Of a stretch of DNA of 64,000 nucleotides, positions 18,172-26,512 are shown one piece after another. The position numbers and the translations under genes are program-made. Numbering within the stretch: position 1 is the first letter of the stretch; each line of letters starts with the position of its first letter. The stretch lies in the NCBI GenBank assembly GCA_937926205.1, contig CALEYL010000011.1, positions 124,001-188,000 on the forward strand. Reading direction: 5' to 3'. The DNA comes from an uncultured Saprospiraceae bacterium (GTDB lineage: Bacteria; Bacteroidota; Bacteroidia; Chitinophagales; Saprospiraceae). The notes beneath the pieces were generated by a model, which was not told where the DNA came from, did no database searches, and saw only the letters and a list, made by a program, of their open reading frames with translations.

Positions 18172-18597
18172 TCAGGCTTTCGGCTGAACCTTTATATTCC
18201 GGAGCTTTTCCTGAATGAAAATAGACATGGCCTCTTTATCTTCAGCATCAACGAGCCACTTACGAATGAGTTCTTCAAGTAGTGGTTTTACTTCCTGTGA
18301 AAGCTCCAGCGTAATTATCAATTCATGAATTTCTTTTTCAGGCGTTTTTTCAAGGGTTGCGCGCAAAAAAGGATGCGGCGACTCGGGCTCTTCCTGAATG
18401 ATTCGAAGCAGCCTGCCACCGGTTAAAGCACTAAAAACAGGGTTTCCGTCGTAAAACTTTTCCCCGTTATTGAATTGGGTATTGTAATAAGGAGTTGGCT
18501 TTACTCCGGTAATTTTGCGGAATAGTCGATTGTAATAGACCTCGTTGAGATGGTAGGCCTTCTTATTCGTTAAGAAGTCCTGGAATAAAAATTTCAT
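18172..18597 (-). CDS. Unknown 141-residue protein
   Basis: I do not recognise this protein. It starts MKFLFQDFLTNKKAYHLNEV, has no signal peptide or membrane segment, and is rich in charged helices in its C-terminal half (ELIITLELSQEVKPLLEELI, VDAEDKEAMSIFIQEKLRNI). It stands alone between repeat-rich regions, with the DUF4397 gene downstream and radA upstream on the same strand. The intact frame, ordinary codon use and sensible length support a real gene. Confidence 0.6.
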   Translation of the reverse strand: MKFLFQDFLTNKKAYHLNEVYYNRLFRKITGVKPTPYYNTQFNNGEKFYDGNPVFSALTGGRLLRIIQEEPESPHPFLRATLEKTPEKEIHELIITLELSQEVKPLLEELIRKWLVDAEDKEAMSIFIQEKLRNIKVQPKA

Positions 18598-18881
18598 TAC
18601 AATAATTTATAAGCATCCTTCTTCCGAGGTCAGCGGCGTTTCTCTTGACCAATTTTCACTTTCTTCAATCCCTCCCCCTTGAGCCTGGATTCTTCCTCGA
18701 TGTTTGGGGGAATCTTGCATAAGTGAACATATTAGTGACGACGGTTGATCGCCGCCGCATAATTGCAAAGATAAAGGGACAAGAGGTTGAAATGCAAGTT
18801 TTATAACATAATTTTTACGCCTGCATGGTCTTGATGTGCCAAGCTTGCTTCGTGTTTTCCGTTACCCAAATATAGCTCACC

Positions 18882-18930
18882 GCTCACGCGATGGCTCTGC
18901 CTCGCGTGTCCTATTTGCAGGGCTCCGCCC
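18882..18930. repeat. Copy 3 of the CACGCGA...TCGCGTG repeat
   Basis: GCTCACGCGATGGCTCTGCC followed by TCGCGTGTCCTATTTGCAGG and GCTCCGCCC. Nearly identical to copy 1 at 14073. Its expected continuation GGGCTCCGCCCGGCC appears only at 19157-19171, after the palindromic element, as if that element had been inserted into the copy. Confidence 0.85.
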
Positions 18931-18933
18931 ATT

Positions 18934-19153
18934 GCTGTCTAAAACACTGTATCTACAGTGTTTTTGTCCGTGTATTCCGAGTCATTCGTGTCATCCCTGC
19001 CTTGCCGGCAGGCAGGAGTGTTCCCAAAAACGCATCCGAAGGAACGCTGATGACGCTAATGACGCGGATTTCGCGCCTGCCTGCCGGCGAGGCAGGGATG
19101 GCAATGCCTCTTCTACACTGCAAATCATGGCCTTTTGCAAGGTTTTAGACAGC
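18934..19153. repeat. 220-bp palindromic element with 12-bp terminal inverted repeats
   Basis: Ends GCTGTCTAAAAC (18934-18945) and GTTTTAGACAGC (19142-19153) are perfect inverted repeats. Inside, 25-bp arms at 18992-19016 and 19076-19100 pair with a single mismatch (cores TGCCGGCAGGCAGG and CCTGCCTGCCGGC). There is also a small hairpin AACACTGT/ACAGTGTT at 18943-18962. No transposase is encoded, so it resembles a MITE-like or REP-like element. Confidence 0.75.
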
Positions 19154-19171
19154 TGAGGGCTCCGCCCGGCC

Positions 19172-20551
19172 TCAAGTAAACAAAGTCTGATACAATTCCT
19201 CCACTTTCCCCAGCATCACGATCTCAATCTGATACCGCTTCGGGTCTATGCCTTTGGTGTTGTATTTGGAGATGAAGATTTGGCGAAAGCCCAAACGATC
19301 CGCCTCCTGAATGCGCTGCTCTATGCGGTGAACGGCCCTGATTTCACCGGAAAGGCCCACTTCTCCTGCAAAACAAATGTCGGTAGGCGCCGCCACATCC
19401 TCGAACGAAGAAATCAGTGCGCTCACAATGGCAAGGTCTATGGCCGGGTCGTCTACGCGGATGCCGCCCGCGATGTTCAGAAAAACATCGTGCTGCCCCA
19501 GGGGGAAGCCGCCGCGTTTTTCCAGCACCGCTAACAACATACTCAGTCGACGAAGGTCAAAGCCGGTTGCCGAACGCTGGGGCGTACCGTATACGGCCTT
19601 GCTTACCAGTGCCTGCGCTTCGATCAGCATCGGCCGCATGCCTTCCATGGTGGCTGCAATGGCGCTGCCGCTGAGGTCTTCGTCTTTTTGCGAAAGCAGG
19701 ATTTCGGAGGGATTGGATACTTCCCGCAGCCCGGATGCCTGCATTTCGTAGATGCCCATTTCGTCGGTGGAACCAAAGCGGTTTTTGATGGTGCGCAGGA
19801 TGCGGTACGTGTAGTTGCGGTCGCCTTCAAACTGCAACACCGTGTCCACAATGTGTTCCAGCAGCTTGGGTCCGGCGATGGCGCCGTCTTTAGTGATGTG
19901 GCCGATGAGAAAGACCGGGATATTGGTCTCTTTGGCAAAACGCTGCAGTTCGCCGGCGCATTCCCGTACCTGTGAGATGCTGCCCGGTGTGGAGTCAATA
20001 TGCGGCGAAGACAAAGTTTGTATAGAATCGACAATCAACAAGTCGGGCCCGATCTGTTGCGCGTGCTGGAGGATGCGGTTGGTATTGGTCTCGGTGAGGA
20101 TATAGCATTCGGACATTTTGGAGCCGACACGTTCGGCGCGCATCTTAATTTGTTCTTCGCTTTCTTCTCCCGATACGTACAACACGCGGATGGGCGCCGT
20201 GAGTGCCAGTTGCAGCAGCAGTGTTGACTTCCCGATGCCGGGTTGTCCGCCGATGAGCACCAGTGACCCTGGTACTACGCCGCCACCCAGCACGCGGTTC
20301 AACTCTTCATCTTGTGTGGTGAGGCGTTGGGTTTGCCCGGCCTGGATGTCCTGGAGCAAAACCGGCTTGGGCTCGGGGCGTTTGGAAGAACTGTCCTGCC
20401 ACGAACGGCTGCGCTCTTCCTGCTTTGTTTGTTTTGAAATGATTTCCTCCTGGAGGGTATTCCATTCGCCGCAGGCCGGGCATTTTCCCACCCATTTGGG
20501 AGAGGTTGCGCCGCAGTTGGTACAGGCGAATATTTTTTTGACTTTTTCCAT
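19172..20551 (-). CDS. radA: DNA repair protein RadA
   Basis: 459 residues, standard length. N-terminal zinc finger CTNCG...CPACGEW (residues 10-32), RecA-like ATPase with Walker A GGQPGIGKST near residue 101, the RadA-specific KNRFGSTDEMGIYEM motif near 258, and a C-terminal Lon-protease-like domain (FLNIAGGIRVDDPAIDLAI, CFAGEVGLSGEIRAV). RadA is a branch-migration ATPase that processes recombination intermediates with RecA. The D-Ala-D-Ala dipeptidase-like gene lies 9 nt upstream on the same strand and is probably co-transcribed. Confidence 0.98.
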   Translation of the reverse strand: MEKVKKIFACTNCGATSPKWVGKCPACGEWNTLQEEIISKQTKQEERSRSWQDSSSKRPEPKPVLLQDIQAGQTQRLTTQDEELNRVLGGGVVPGSLVLIGGQPGIGKSTLLLQLALTAPIRVLYVSGEESEEQIKMRAERVGSKMSECYILTETNTNRILQHAQQIGPDLLIVDSIQTLSSPHIDSTPGSISQVRECAGELQRFAKETNIPVFLIGHITKDGAIAGPKLLEHIVDTVLQFEGDRNYTYRILRTIKNRFGSTDEMGIYEMQASGLREVSNPSEILLSQKDEDLSGSAIAATMEGMRPMLIEAQALVSKAVYGTPQRSATGFDLRRLSMLLAVLEKRGGFPLGQHDVFLNIAGGIRVDDPAIDLAIVSALISSFEDVAAPTDICFAGEVGLSGEIRAVHRIEQRIQEADRLGFRQIFISKYNTKGIDPKRYQIEIVMLGKVEELYQTLFT

Positions 20552-20560
20552 ATTTTTCAG

Positions 20561-21157
20561 TTACTCGCATTCCCACACCCAATCCGAAAGCCCATACGAT
20601 TTCGCCCGGTACGAATAATGCCACCACTCCGTTTTGATGTGGTACAAGCCGTGTTTGGCTAATGTTTCCCGCAGCAGTTTGCGGTTGGCCAGCACTTTTT
20701 TCGGCAAATCCGTGTAGCTGTGGTAGCCTTCGGGCCCAAAATAATCAAAAGCAGTACCCATATCTAATTCCTGGCCCTGTTTGTCCACAATGGTCAGGTC
20801 TACAGCAGCGCCCCGGTTGTGCATCGAACCTTTATCGGGATTGGCCACGAAGCGATCATCGGGTAATATTTTCCACAGCTTGCGCTGAATGGGGCGCGGG
20901 CGGTAGCAGTCGAACATTTTTAAACCGCCGTAGCCTTTCTTCTTCAGCTCCTGATGTGCAGCTGCGACCGCTTTGGCCACTTCCGGCCTCAGATAACACC
21001 GCGGGCAATCATAGAGTTTTTCTTTGACAAAATTATCTTTAGTGGCGTATTTCAGGTCGAGTACAATGGTTTTGTCGAGGGTTTTGACTTCTGTCCATTG
21101 CGCTTGGATTGGAGGGGCAAAGCTCCAAACAAGCAGAAACATATAGATTGGATACAT
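20561..21157 (-). CDS. VanX/DdpX-like D-alanyl-D-alanine dipeptidase (M15 family)
   Basis: 198 residues with a short hydrophobic leader ending PPIQAQ, so probably periplasmic. The M15D catalytic set is complete: Arg86 in FDCYRP, His113 and Asp120 in SMHNRGAAVDLT, and Glu177 with His180 in TEWWHY. Family members hydrolyse D-Ala-D-Ala, either for vancomycin resistance (VanX) or for scavenging cell-wall dipeptide (DdpX). No vanH/vanA genes are present and the protein is exported, so a cell-wall turnover or nutrient role is more likely than resistance. Located 9 nt upstream of radA. Confidence 0.93.
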   Translation of the reverse strand: MYPIYMFLLVWSFAPPIQAQWTEVKTLDKTIVLDLKYATKDNFVKEKLYDCPRCYLRPEVAKAVAAAHQELKKKGYGGLKMFDCYRPRPIQRKLWKILPDDRFVANPDKGSMHNRGAAVDLTIVDKQGQELDMGTAFDYFGPEGYHSYTDLPKKVLANRKLLRETLAKHGLYHIKTEWWHYSYRAKSYGLSDWVWECE

Positions 21158-21220
21158 GTGTAGTTTGTTTTCTTTTCAGATTTTGTAAATATACTTTCCG
21201 CTGAAAACGGCGCCCAATTT

Positions 21221-21292
21221 TCAAAACTTGTCCCGCCCTAGCGGGGTCATCAAATTTTCAAATCATCAAAACTTGTCCCGCAATAGCGGGGG
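21221..21292. repeat. Two direct copies of a CCCGC..GCGGG hairpin unit
   Basis: TCAAAACTTGTCCCGC (CC or AA) TAGCGGGG occurs at 21221-21247 and again at 21266-21292. Each copy can form a CCCGC/GCGGG hairpin. They follow TCAAATC-type microrepeats in the same intergenic space. Confidence 0.8.
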
Positions 21293-21377
21293 TTAAAGGA
21301 AAGAGGTTAAAGTGGGCAGACTGCTTTCAGGTATTCTCTTTCTACCTTCTACCCTCTACTTTCTACCGTCCCGGCCA

Positions 21378-22817
21378 TTACGCCGCGCATTCCTCCACCA
21401 GCCAATACCGGTTGATGACATTTTCCGTGCTGTTAATTTTTTCTTTCAGGGTCGAGAGTTTTTCCTCCAGCGCTTTGCGCGAATAGGTGCTGGCGTGGTG
21501 TTTCAGCAAAACCAGTTTTTTGGCAAAACGCAGGAAATTGGTGTAGCCCCGTTTTTGATCTATGGTCATTTTCTGATTTCGGATGACGTAGATACGGAAC
21601 GTTTCGATCAGGGATAAAAGTGCTTCCGTATCCCGCAGGGCATAATAAGTGCGCAACAGGAGGAACGTGGTGTTCAGGTGGTACATCATGTCTGAAAACT
21701 GCACCAGCAGCAAAGCGGAAAGCGCTTCGTTGTACATTTTTTTATTGTAGTAAAGGTGCGCCAGGTTGTAGTTGTAGGCATTGTCGCGCCGGCTACCGAG
21801 CAGCTTGTCTTTGTATTCCTGAATGAATTTTTCCGTCCATTCAAATTCTTTCAGGCTACAACCTAAGGCCGTGATGTTCTTGTAGTTCCATTCTGTCAGC
21901 AGGCCGTTGTTCAGGAGCAGGCCCGTTTTCAGCCCGCTTTTATACAGGTCAAACAATTCCCGCTGGTAATTGCTTTCGCCGGCATTGATCTTGCGGATAC
22001 AATAATTGATGGCAAAAGTGTACAGGTCATTGCGTTCGCTCATGTTCAGCCGCTGTATGTGCTGATCGAGGATGTTTTTGAGTTGCTCGTAGTGTTCCGG
22101 GTTGCCTTCTTCCTGCATGCTCATCAGGATGGTGTAGTACAGGAGGATGGAGTGATCCTCTCTGCAGTTGTCTTCATTATTGCGAACATGATCCAGCACC
22201 TGATCCATAAACTGGAACTTGTAGTGGGTGTTCATCATCAGCATATTTGCCGTCAGGTGGCAACAGTTGCGGAGCTTTTCCACGATGTAAAACTGATCGA
22301 GGTTGGTAAGCATTTTTTGAAAAATCTCTGATCCCGAACGATCGTGGTTGCCGCTGTAATAACCCAGCAGGAAATTCAGGCGGTAACTGGCAAGAAAATA
22401 GTGCGCATCGTGGCAAGGGTGCTCTTCCAGGTTTTTAGACAATTGCTTGCCGCGATTGGTCAGCAGGTCAAACCGGTTGTTGGCATAAGCGTATTCCAAT
22501 GTGAATAATTGTTCCTGAAAATCAAGACTCTCCATGTATTGATGTGACAAAAACCGATGGTACAGCTTTTTTAGATAGGACATGACGTTGTGCAATTTTT
22601 GCTCGTCAAATGCCTCTTTGGGAAACAGTTTTTTATAGACAGCCGCTTTATCCAGGCCTTTTCCGCTCTTTTTATCCAGCTGATCCAATATCAGTATGAG
22701 CAGCTCGGTAGTTTTTTTGTGCTGGTTGAAATATGGAGAAAGCACAAAATCGCGGAACCGTTCACGCTCCTTCGCAGTGAGTTCCTGAATGTATTTTATC
22801 AAACGGCTCTGTTCCAT
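21378..22817 (-). CDS. Unknown 479-residue all-helical protein
   Basis: I do not recognise a named family. The protein has no signal peptide, is almost entirely alpha-helical, and has helix pairs like those of TPR repeats in its second half (AYNYNLAHLYYNKKMYNEAL, ALLLVQFSDMMYHLNTTFLL). The opening LIKYIQELTAKERERFRDFVLS shows regularly spaced charged residues, consistent with an amphipathic helix. A cytoplasmic protein-interaction role is the safest guess. The AT-rich region upstream must contain its promoter; no exact consensus was found. Confidence 0.75.
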   Translation of the reverse strand: MEQSRLIKYIQELTAKERERFRDFVLSPYFNQHKKTTELLILILDQLDKKSGKGLDKAAVYKKLFPKEAFDEQKLHNVMSYLKKLYHRFLSHQYMESLDFQEQLFTLEYAYANNRFDLLTNRGKQLSKNLEEHPCHDAHYFLASYRLNFLLGYYSGNHDRSGSEIFQKMLTNLDQFYIVEKLRNCCHLTANMLMMNTHYKFQFMDQVLDHVRNNEDNCREDHSILLYYTILMSMQEEGNPEHYEQLKNILDQHIQRLNMSERNDLYTFAINYCIRKINAGESNYQRELFDLYKSGLKTGLLLNNGLLTEWNYKNITALGCSLKEFEWTEKFIQEYKDKLLGSRRDNAYNYNLAHLYYNKKMYNEALSALLLVQFSDMMYHLNTTFLLLRTYYALRDTEALLSLIETFRIYVIRNQKMTIDQKRGYTNFLRFAKKLVLLKHHASTYSRKALEEKLSTLKEKINSTENVINRYWLVEECAA

Positions 22818-23631
22818 ATTAGTAAAAAATTTATATTATAATAAAGTTTTTAGGGTTAATATTAATGATAAGTATCTGATTTTAATTGCTTTAGTTTGAA
22901 TGTGAGGTTTTAAAACAATGCAGTAAGTTAAAAAAATGTACTTATCTGCGCAAGTATTTAACAGCACTTTTGTATTGTCGGAAGGAAATAACTATCCTGA
23001 CAGACAAAAACGACTCGCTACTAGCAAATTATAATTCCTATTTCTTTTTTAAGACGACGACTTTCTACTAACAGATTTTTTGATCCCATTTTATTGACCT
23101 GGCGGAAGTGCCGGATCGTTTTTAGCCGACAAATCCAATTTCATTTTGATGCGTTGGCCAATTTTTCCTGTTTTCAGGAATTTATAATCTCATGAGTGTT
23201 GGTTAGGAAAGGGCACTGCAATCATTGCGATCGTAGTTCCCTTTTTTCTTTTTTACCAACATTCCATCCCGCCACAGGCGTTCTACGGCGCTGTTCCTAT
23301 TTTGTTGCATTGAGATCCTGGATAAAGGCTGATCTGATAGCTAAACGACTGGCATGACTGTTTTTGCATGAGGAATCTCAATCATCAGTACCCTGCAGAC
23401 TGGCCACTGAAAAACTGCCAACTAAAAAAGGTTTCCCGCAAAGGCCGCAAAGTTAGTCACTAAAGCCATTCATGAGCAGGATCAAAACTGCGAACTGCCC
23501 ACTGAAAAACTGCCAACTAAAAAAGGTTTCCCGAAAAGGCCGCAAAGGATCCGCAAAGGCCGCAAAGTTAGTCACTAAAGCCATTCATGAGCAGGATCAA
23601 AACTGCGAACTGCCCACTGAAAAACTGCCAA
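22818..23631. other. Long intergenic region with a plus-strand terminator and a tandem repeat
   Basis: The first 300 bp are AT-rich and carry no open frame of note. A rightward intrinsic terminator lies at 23208-23248 even though no rightward gene precedes it. From 23406 a tandem repeat begins and runs into the 3' end of the symporter gene. Confidence 0.6.
23208..23248 (+). terminator. Orphan rightward terminator
   Basis: GGGCACTGCAATCATTGC folds with GATCGTAGTTCCC: outer GGGcACT/AGTtCCC plus inner GCAAT/ATTGC, preceded by AAA and followed by TTTTTTCTTTTTT. No protein gene lies upstream on this strand for more than 1.8 kb, so it may end a small RNA. Confidence 0.6.
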
Positions 23632-23640
23632 CTAAACAAC
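23406..23640. repeat. Tandem repeat of 95 and 115 bp at the symporter 3' end
   Basis: Units start with ACTGAAAAACTGCCAACTAA at 23406, 23501 and 23616 (2.3 copies). The second unit is 20 bp longer because of an internal duplication of GCAAAGG/CCGCAAAGG segments. The third, partial copy overlaps the last codons of the leftward symporter gene. Unit length and the absence of unique spacers rule out CRISPR. Confidence 0.88.
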
Positions 23641-25341
23641 CTCCTCCTCCCCGAACCCGATTTCAATAACCCATGCTATGCCCATGACCAGGAAGCAGCC
23701 AATGAGGTTGTACCAGAGGAAAGAAATGTGCAGGATTTCATTTTGGGAAAGATAAAATAGGCCCAATACAACGGCTTCTGCCAGTAAAGCTGCATAAAAC
23801 ACCGCTCGCCCGCCAATCTTTTTCAGGAAAAAGGCCACGCAAAAAATACCCAGTATGGTCCCGTAGAAGAGGGAACCGATGATGTTGACGGCCTGTATGA
23901 GGTTGTCGAACAGGTTGGCGGTATAAGCAAAAATGAGGGCAATGGCACCCCAGGCCACGGTAAACCACCTTGAAGCATTCAGGTAATGGTGGTCTTCTTT
24001 GCTTGTAACCAGAGAACGCCGGTAAATGTCGACAACAGTGGTGGTGGCCAGGGCACTGAGTTCGGAAGAGGTAGATGACCAGGCTGCTGAAAATATCACG
24101 GCCAGCAATAACCCGATCAGTCCAATAGGCATGTATCGAATGATGAAAGACAAAAACACGTAGTCGTTGTCTTCCAGCACGGCATCTTTGTCCACTTTCT
24201 GAATGAGGCCGTCTACTTCTGATTGGAGACCGATCGCAGATGCCTGAAGGCGTTTTACTTCTTCACGCGAGGTAGTCAGCGATGTTGTATCGCCACTTCG
24301 ATCTGCTTTCAGCATTTCCCGGACAGCTACCTGCTTCATCACAAAGATGCTGTCGTATTGGTTTTGTAATGCCTCGTAGTCTTTGGCGTAGGCTGATTCC
24401 TTTAATTCCTTCAAATTGGCTTCGTTAAAGTGAATAGGCGGCTGGTTGAACTGGTAAAAAATAAAAACCAGAATGCCTGTCATCAGCACCATGAACTGCA
24501 TCGGTACTTTAAAAATGCCATTAAAGAGTAATCCCAGTCGACTCTCTGTTAGTGATTTGCCCGACAAATAGCGCTGCACCTGAGATTGGTCGGCCCCGAA
24601 ATAGGAAAGAAAAAGGAAGGTACCGGCAAAGATGCCCGACCAGATATTGTATCGGTTTTCCCAGTCAAAATTGGTGTCCACTACTTTTAATTTCCCCAAC
24701 TGTCCGGCAATATCTAAGGCGCCATTGAAGCCTATTTCTGTTGGAATACTGAAAATGATTACAATAATGGCTAAGACAAGGCCGGTGAGTATGACGACCA
24801 TCTGGTGTAATTGTGTTACGCTTACCGCTTTGGTTCCTCCAAGAACGGTGTAGAAAATGACCATCATGCCCATGATCATAATGGTGACGTTCAGCGACCA
24901 ACCCAGTATGGTAGACAACACAATGGAAGGCGCGTAAATGGTCAGACCAGCTGCCAGGCCACGCTGCACCAAAAACAGAATAGCGGTTAGTGAGCGGGTG
25001 CGCAGATCGAAACGCCGCTCTAAAAATTCATAAGCTGTGTAAACATTGAGCCGGTAATACAGGGGCAAGGCAAATACACACAAGATGACCATCGCTATGG
25101 GCAGGCCGAAATAAAACTGCAGAAAACGCATCCCATCGTTGTAAGCCTGACCGGGTGTCGAAAGAAAGGTAATGGCACTCGCCTGGGTCGCCATCACCGA
25201 TAAACCAATAGTCCACCAGGGCAGGTCGCGGTCGCCGAGCAAATAACTTTGAACGTTGTTGACATTTCGGGTCTTCCAGACGCCATAAGCGACGATACCA
25301 AACAAAGTGAGCAGCAGAACGGTCCAGTCGAGTGGGTGCAT
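23632..25341 (-). CDS. Sodium/solute symporter (SSS family)
   Basis: 569 residues with about 13 hydrophobic segments. SSS signatures: the early GDRDLPWWTIGLSVMATQAS, then YTAYEFLERRFDLRTRSL, and FSAAWSSTSSELSALATTTV (residues 417-436), which is the sodium-site region of the family. It should import a solute (sugar, inositol, amino acid or other) with Na+. Unusual is a hydrophilic, partly coiled-coil stretch of about 90 residues (302-392) between two membrane segments, absent from most members. A 45-residue single-pass protein is encoded 36 nt upstream on the same strand. The last codons lie inside a tandem repeat. Confidence 0.95.
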   Translation of the reverse strand: MHPLDWTVLLLTLFGIVAYGVWKTRNVNNVQSYLLGDRDLPWWTIGLSVMATQASAITFLSTPGQAYNDGMRFLQFYFGLPIAMVILCVFALPLYYRLNVYTAYEFLERRFDLRTRSLTAILFLVQRGLAAGLTIYAPSIVLSTILGWSLNVTIMIMGMMVIFYTVLGGTKAVSVTQLHQMVVILTGLVLAIIVIIFSIPTEIGFNGALDIAGQLGKLKVVDTNFDWENRYNIWSGIFAGTFLFLSYFGADQSQVQRYLSGKSLTESRLGLLFNGIFKVPMQFMVLMTGILVFIFYQFNQPPIHFNEANLKELKESAYAKDYEALQNQYDSIFVMKQVAVREMLKADRSGDTTSLTTSREEVKRLQASAIGLQSEVDGLIQKVDKDAVLEDNDYVFLSFIIRYMPIGLIGLLLAVIFSAAWSSTSSELSALATTTVVDIYRRSLVTSKEDHHYLNASRWFTVAWGAIALIFAYTANLFDNLIQAVNIIGSLFYGTILGIFCVAFFLKKIGGRAVFYAALLAEAVVLGLFYLSQNEILHISFLWYNLIGCFLVMGIAWVIEIGFGEEEVV

Positions 25342-25377
25342 GTGTAATAAAGGATTTTAGAGACAGGTCAATGGATC

Positions 25378-25515
25378 CTATGAATGGATTTTGGTAAAGA
25401 TATACAAAGCGATAATAATGACGAGGTGCAACAACAATACGAAGGTATAAAGTCGTTTCCAGGAGCCGGCGATGGGCGGCTTGTCATCGTCAACAGGCGT
25501 GATTTGTTCAGACAT
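25378..25515 (-). CDS. 45-residue single-pass membrane protein upstream of the symporter
   Basis: Start ATG at 25513-25515, stop TAG at 25378-25380. It begins MSEQITPVDDDKPPIAGSWK, an acidic N-tail, followed by one membrane helix (LYTFVLLLHLVIIIALYIFT) and a short KIHS tail. It is on the symporter strand, 36 nt upstream of that gene, so the two are likely co-transcribed. Small membrane subunits next to SSS transporters are known in other bacteria (for example YhdT with PanF), which makes an accessory role plausible; this is inference. Too short for most gene finders. Confidence 0.65.
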   Translation of the reverse strand: MSEQITPVDDDKPPIAGSWKRLYTFVLLLHLVIIIALYIFTKIHS

Positions 25516-25671
25516 TTCGAGTGCTTTTATCGTTAAAAGTATAGGTTGACACCCGAACGGCCTAAATTTTAACAGTTATTAACGAAAATCGGAAAGGATT
25601 AGAGGCTGTTTGTCAACCCGGGTAGACGGGATGAGTGCCGCGGAGCTTAACTAAAGTTATGCCTGAAATAA

Positions 25672-25712
25672 TAAAAAAACAAACAACAAGGTTGACCGCC
25701 TGTTGGTTTGTT
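25672..25712 (-). terminator. Intrinsic terminator of the MlaF/MlaE-type pair
   Basis: On the minus strand AACAAAC (25706-25712) pairs with GTTTGTT (25678-25684), followed by TTTTTATTATT. It begins 8 nt after the stop codon of the ATP-binding protein. Confidence 0.7.
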
Positions 25713-25719
25713 CCGCTCT

Positions 25720-26493
25720 TTATTCCAAATGTCCGCTGTCAATGGCGGCTTTGCGCAAACGCTGCAAAAATGGGGACGCGAAGATGAAATCCTGTAAAAT
25801 TTCATTGTCGCTGGTGAGTACTTCGCTTTTACTGCCGTTCCAGGCAATGGCCCCCTGGTGGAGCAGGACGATGTTTTCGCCGATTTCCATCACTGAGTTC
25901 ATGTCGTGGGTATTGATAATGGTCGTGATGTTGTTTTCCAGGGTGATGCTGCGGATGAGTTCATCAATAACGATGGCTGTTTTAGGGTCAAGCCCGGAGT
26001 TGGGTTCGTCGCAAAACAGGTATTCGGGCTCCAGTACGATGGCACGGGCAATGCCCACGCGTTTTTGCATCCCACCGCTGGTTTCTGAAGGGTATTTTGA
26101 ATTGACACCGTTGAGACTCACCCGGTCTAAACAATAATTGACGCGGTCTAATTTTTCCTTGGCGGTCATGTGGGTAAACATGTCTAAGGGGAAGCGTACA
26201 TTGGCCTCTACAGACATGGAATCGAAAAGAGCGGAGCCCTGAAACAACATCCCCACTTTCATGCGGAGTTCGCGTAATTCTCTTTTCCCAATCGAAAAGA
26301 AATCAGTATTGTCGTACCAAACCTTGCCTGCTGTAGGTTGAAGCAAGCCGACGAGCAGTTTCATCAACACGGTTTTGCCGGAACCACTTCGGCCGATTAT
26401 GAGGTTGGTTTTGCCTTTCTGAAACTCAACAGTAATGCCTTTCAGCACCTGGTTGCTGTCAAAGGATTTGAATAGATTTTCAGTATGGATCAT
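25720..26493 (-). CDS. ABC transporter ATP-binding protein, MlaF type
   Basis: 257 residues. Walker A GRSGSGKT at 34-41, Q-loop LFQGSALFDS near 85, ABC signature SGGMQKR at 140-146, Walker B YLFCDEP near 159, D-loop SGLD, and switch histidine in INTHDM near 220. The signature SGGMQKR and the following RAIVLEPEYLFCDEPNSGLDP are characteristic of the MlaF/MkL subgroup, which drives phospholipid movement between the membranes of Gram-negative bacteria. The permease gene lies 19 nt upstream, so the two form an operon. No mce/MlaD gene is adjacent in this window. Confidence 0.93.
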   Translation of the reverse strand: MIHTENLFKSFDSNQVLKGITVEFQKGKTNLIIGRSGSGKTVLMKLLVGLLQPTAGKVWYDNTDFFSIGKRELRELRMKVGMLFQGSALFDSMSVEANVRFPLDMFTHMTAKEKLDRVNYCLDRVSLNGVNSKYPSETSGGMQKRVGIARAIVLEPEYLFCDEPNSGLDPKTAIVIDELIRSITLENNITTIINTHDMNSVMEIGENIVLLHQGAIAWNGSKSEVLTSDNEILQDFIFASPFLQRLRKAAIDSGHLE

Positions 26494-26512
26494 CTAAAGA
26501 ATGGTTTATTAA

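Larger units (their letters stand above)
18598..19171. other. Repeat-filled intergenic region between radA and the 141-residue gene
   Basis: Contains no credible gene. It holds a copy of the CACGCGA repeat (18882-18930), a palindromic element (18934-19153), and a partial GGCTCCGCCCGGC tail directly beyond the radA stop codon. Open frames that cross it follow the palindromes and are not genes. Confidence 0.7.

Noticed and set aside
18836..19156. Open frame across the palindromic element
   Set aside because: It is made of repeat sequence (CACGCGA repeat and GC-rich palindromes) and has no protein-like composition.
23406..23640. Possible CRISPR array
   Set aside because: Units are 95 and 115 bp and repeated over their full length; there are no unique spacers of equal length and no cas genes.
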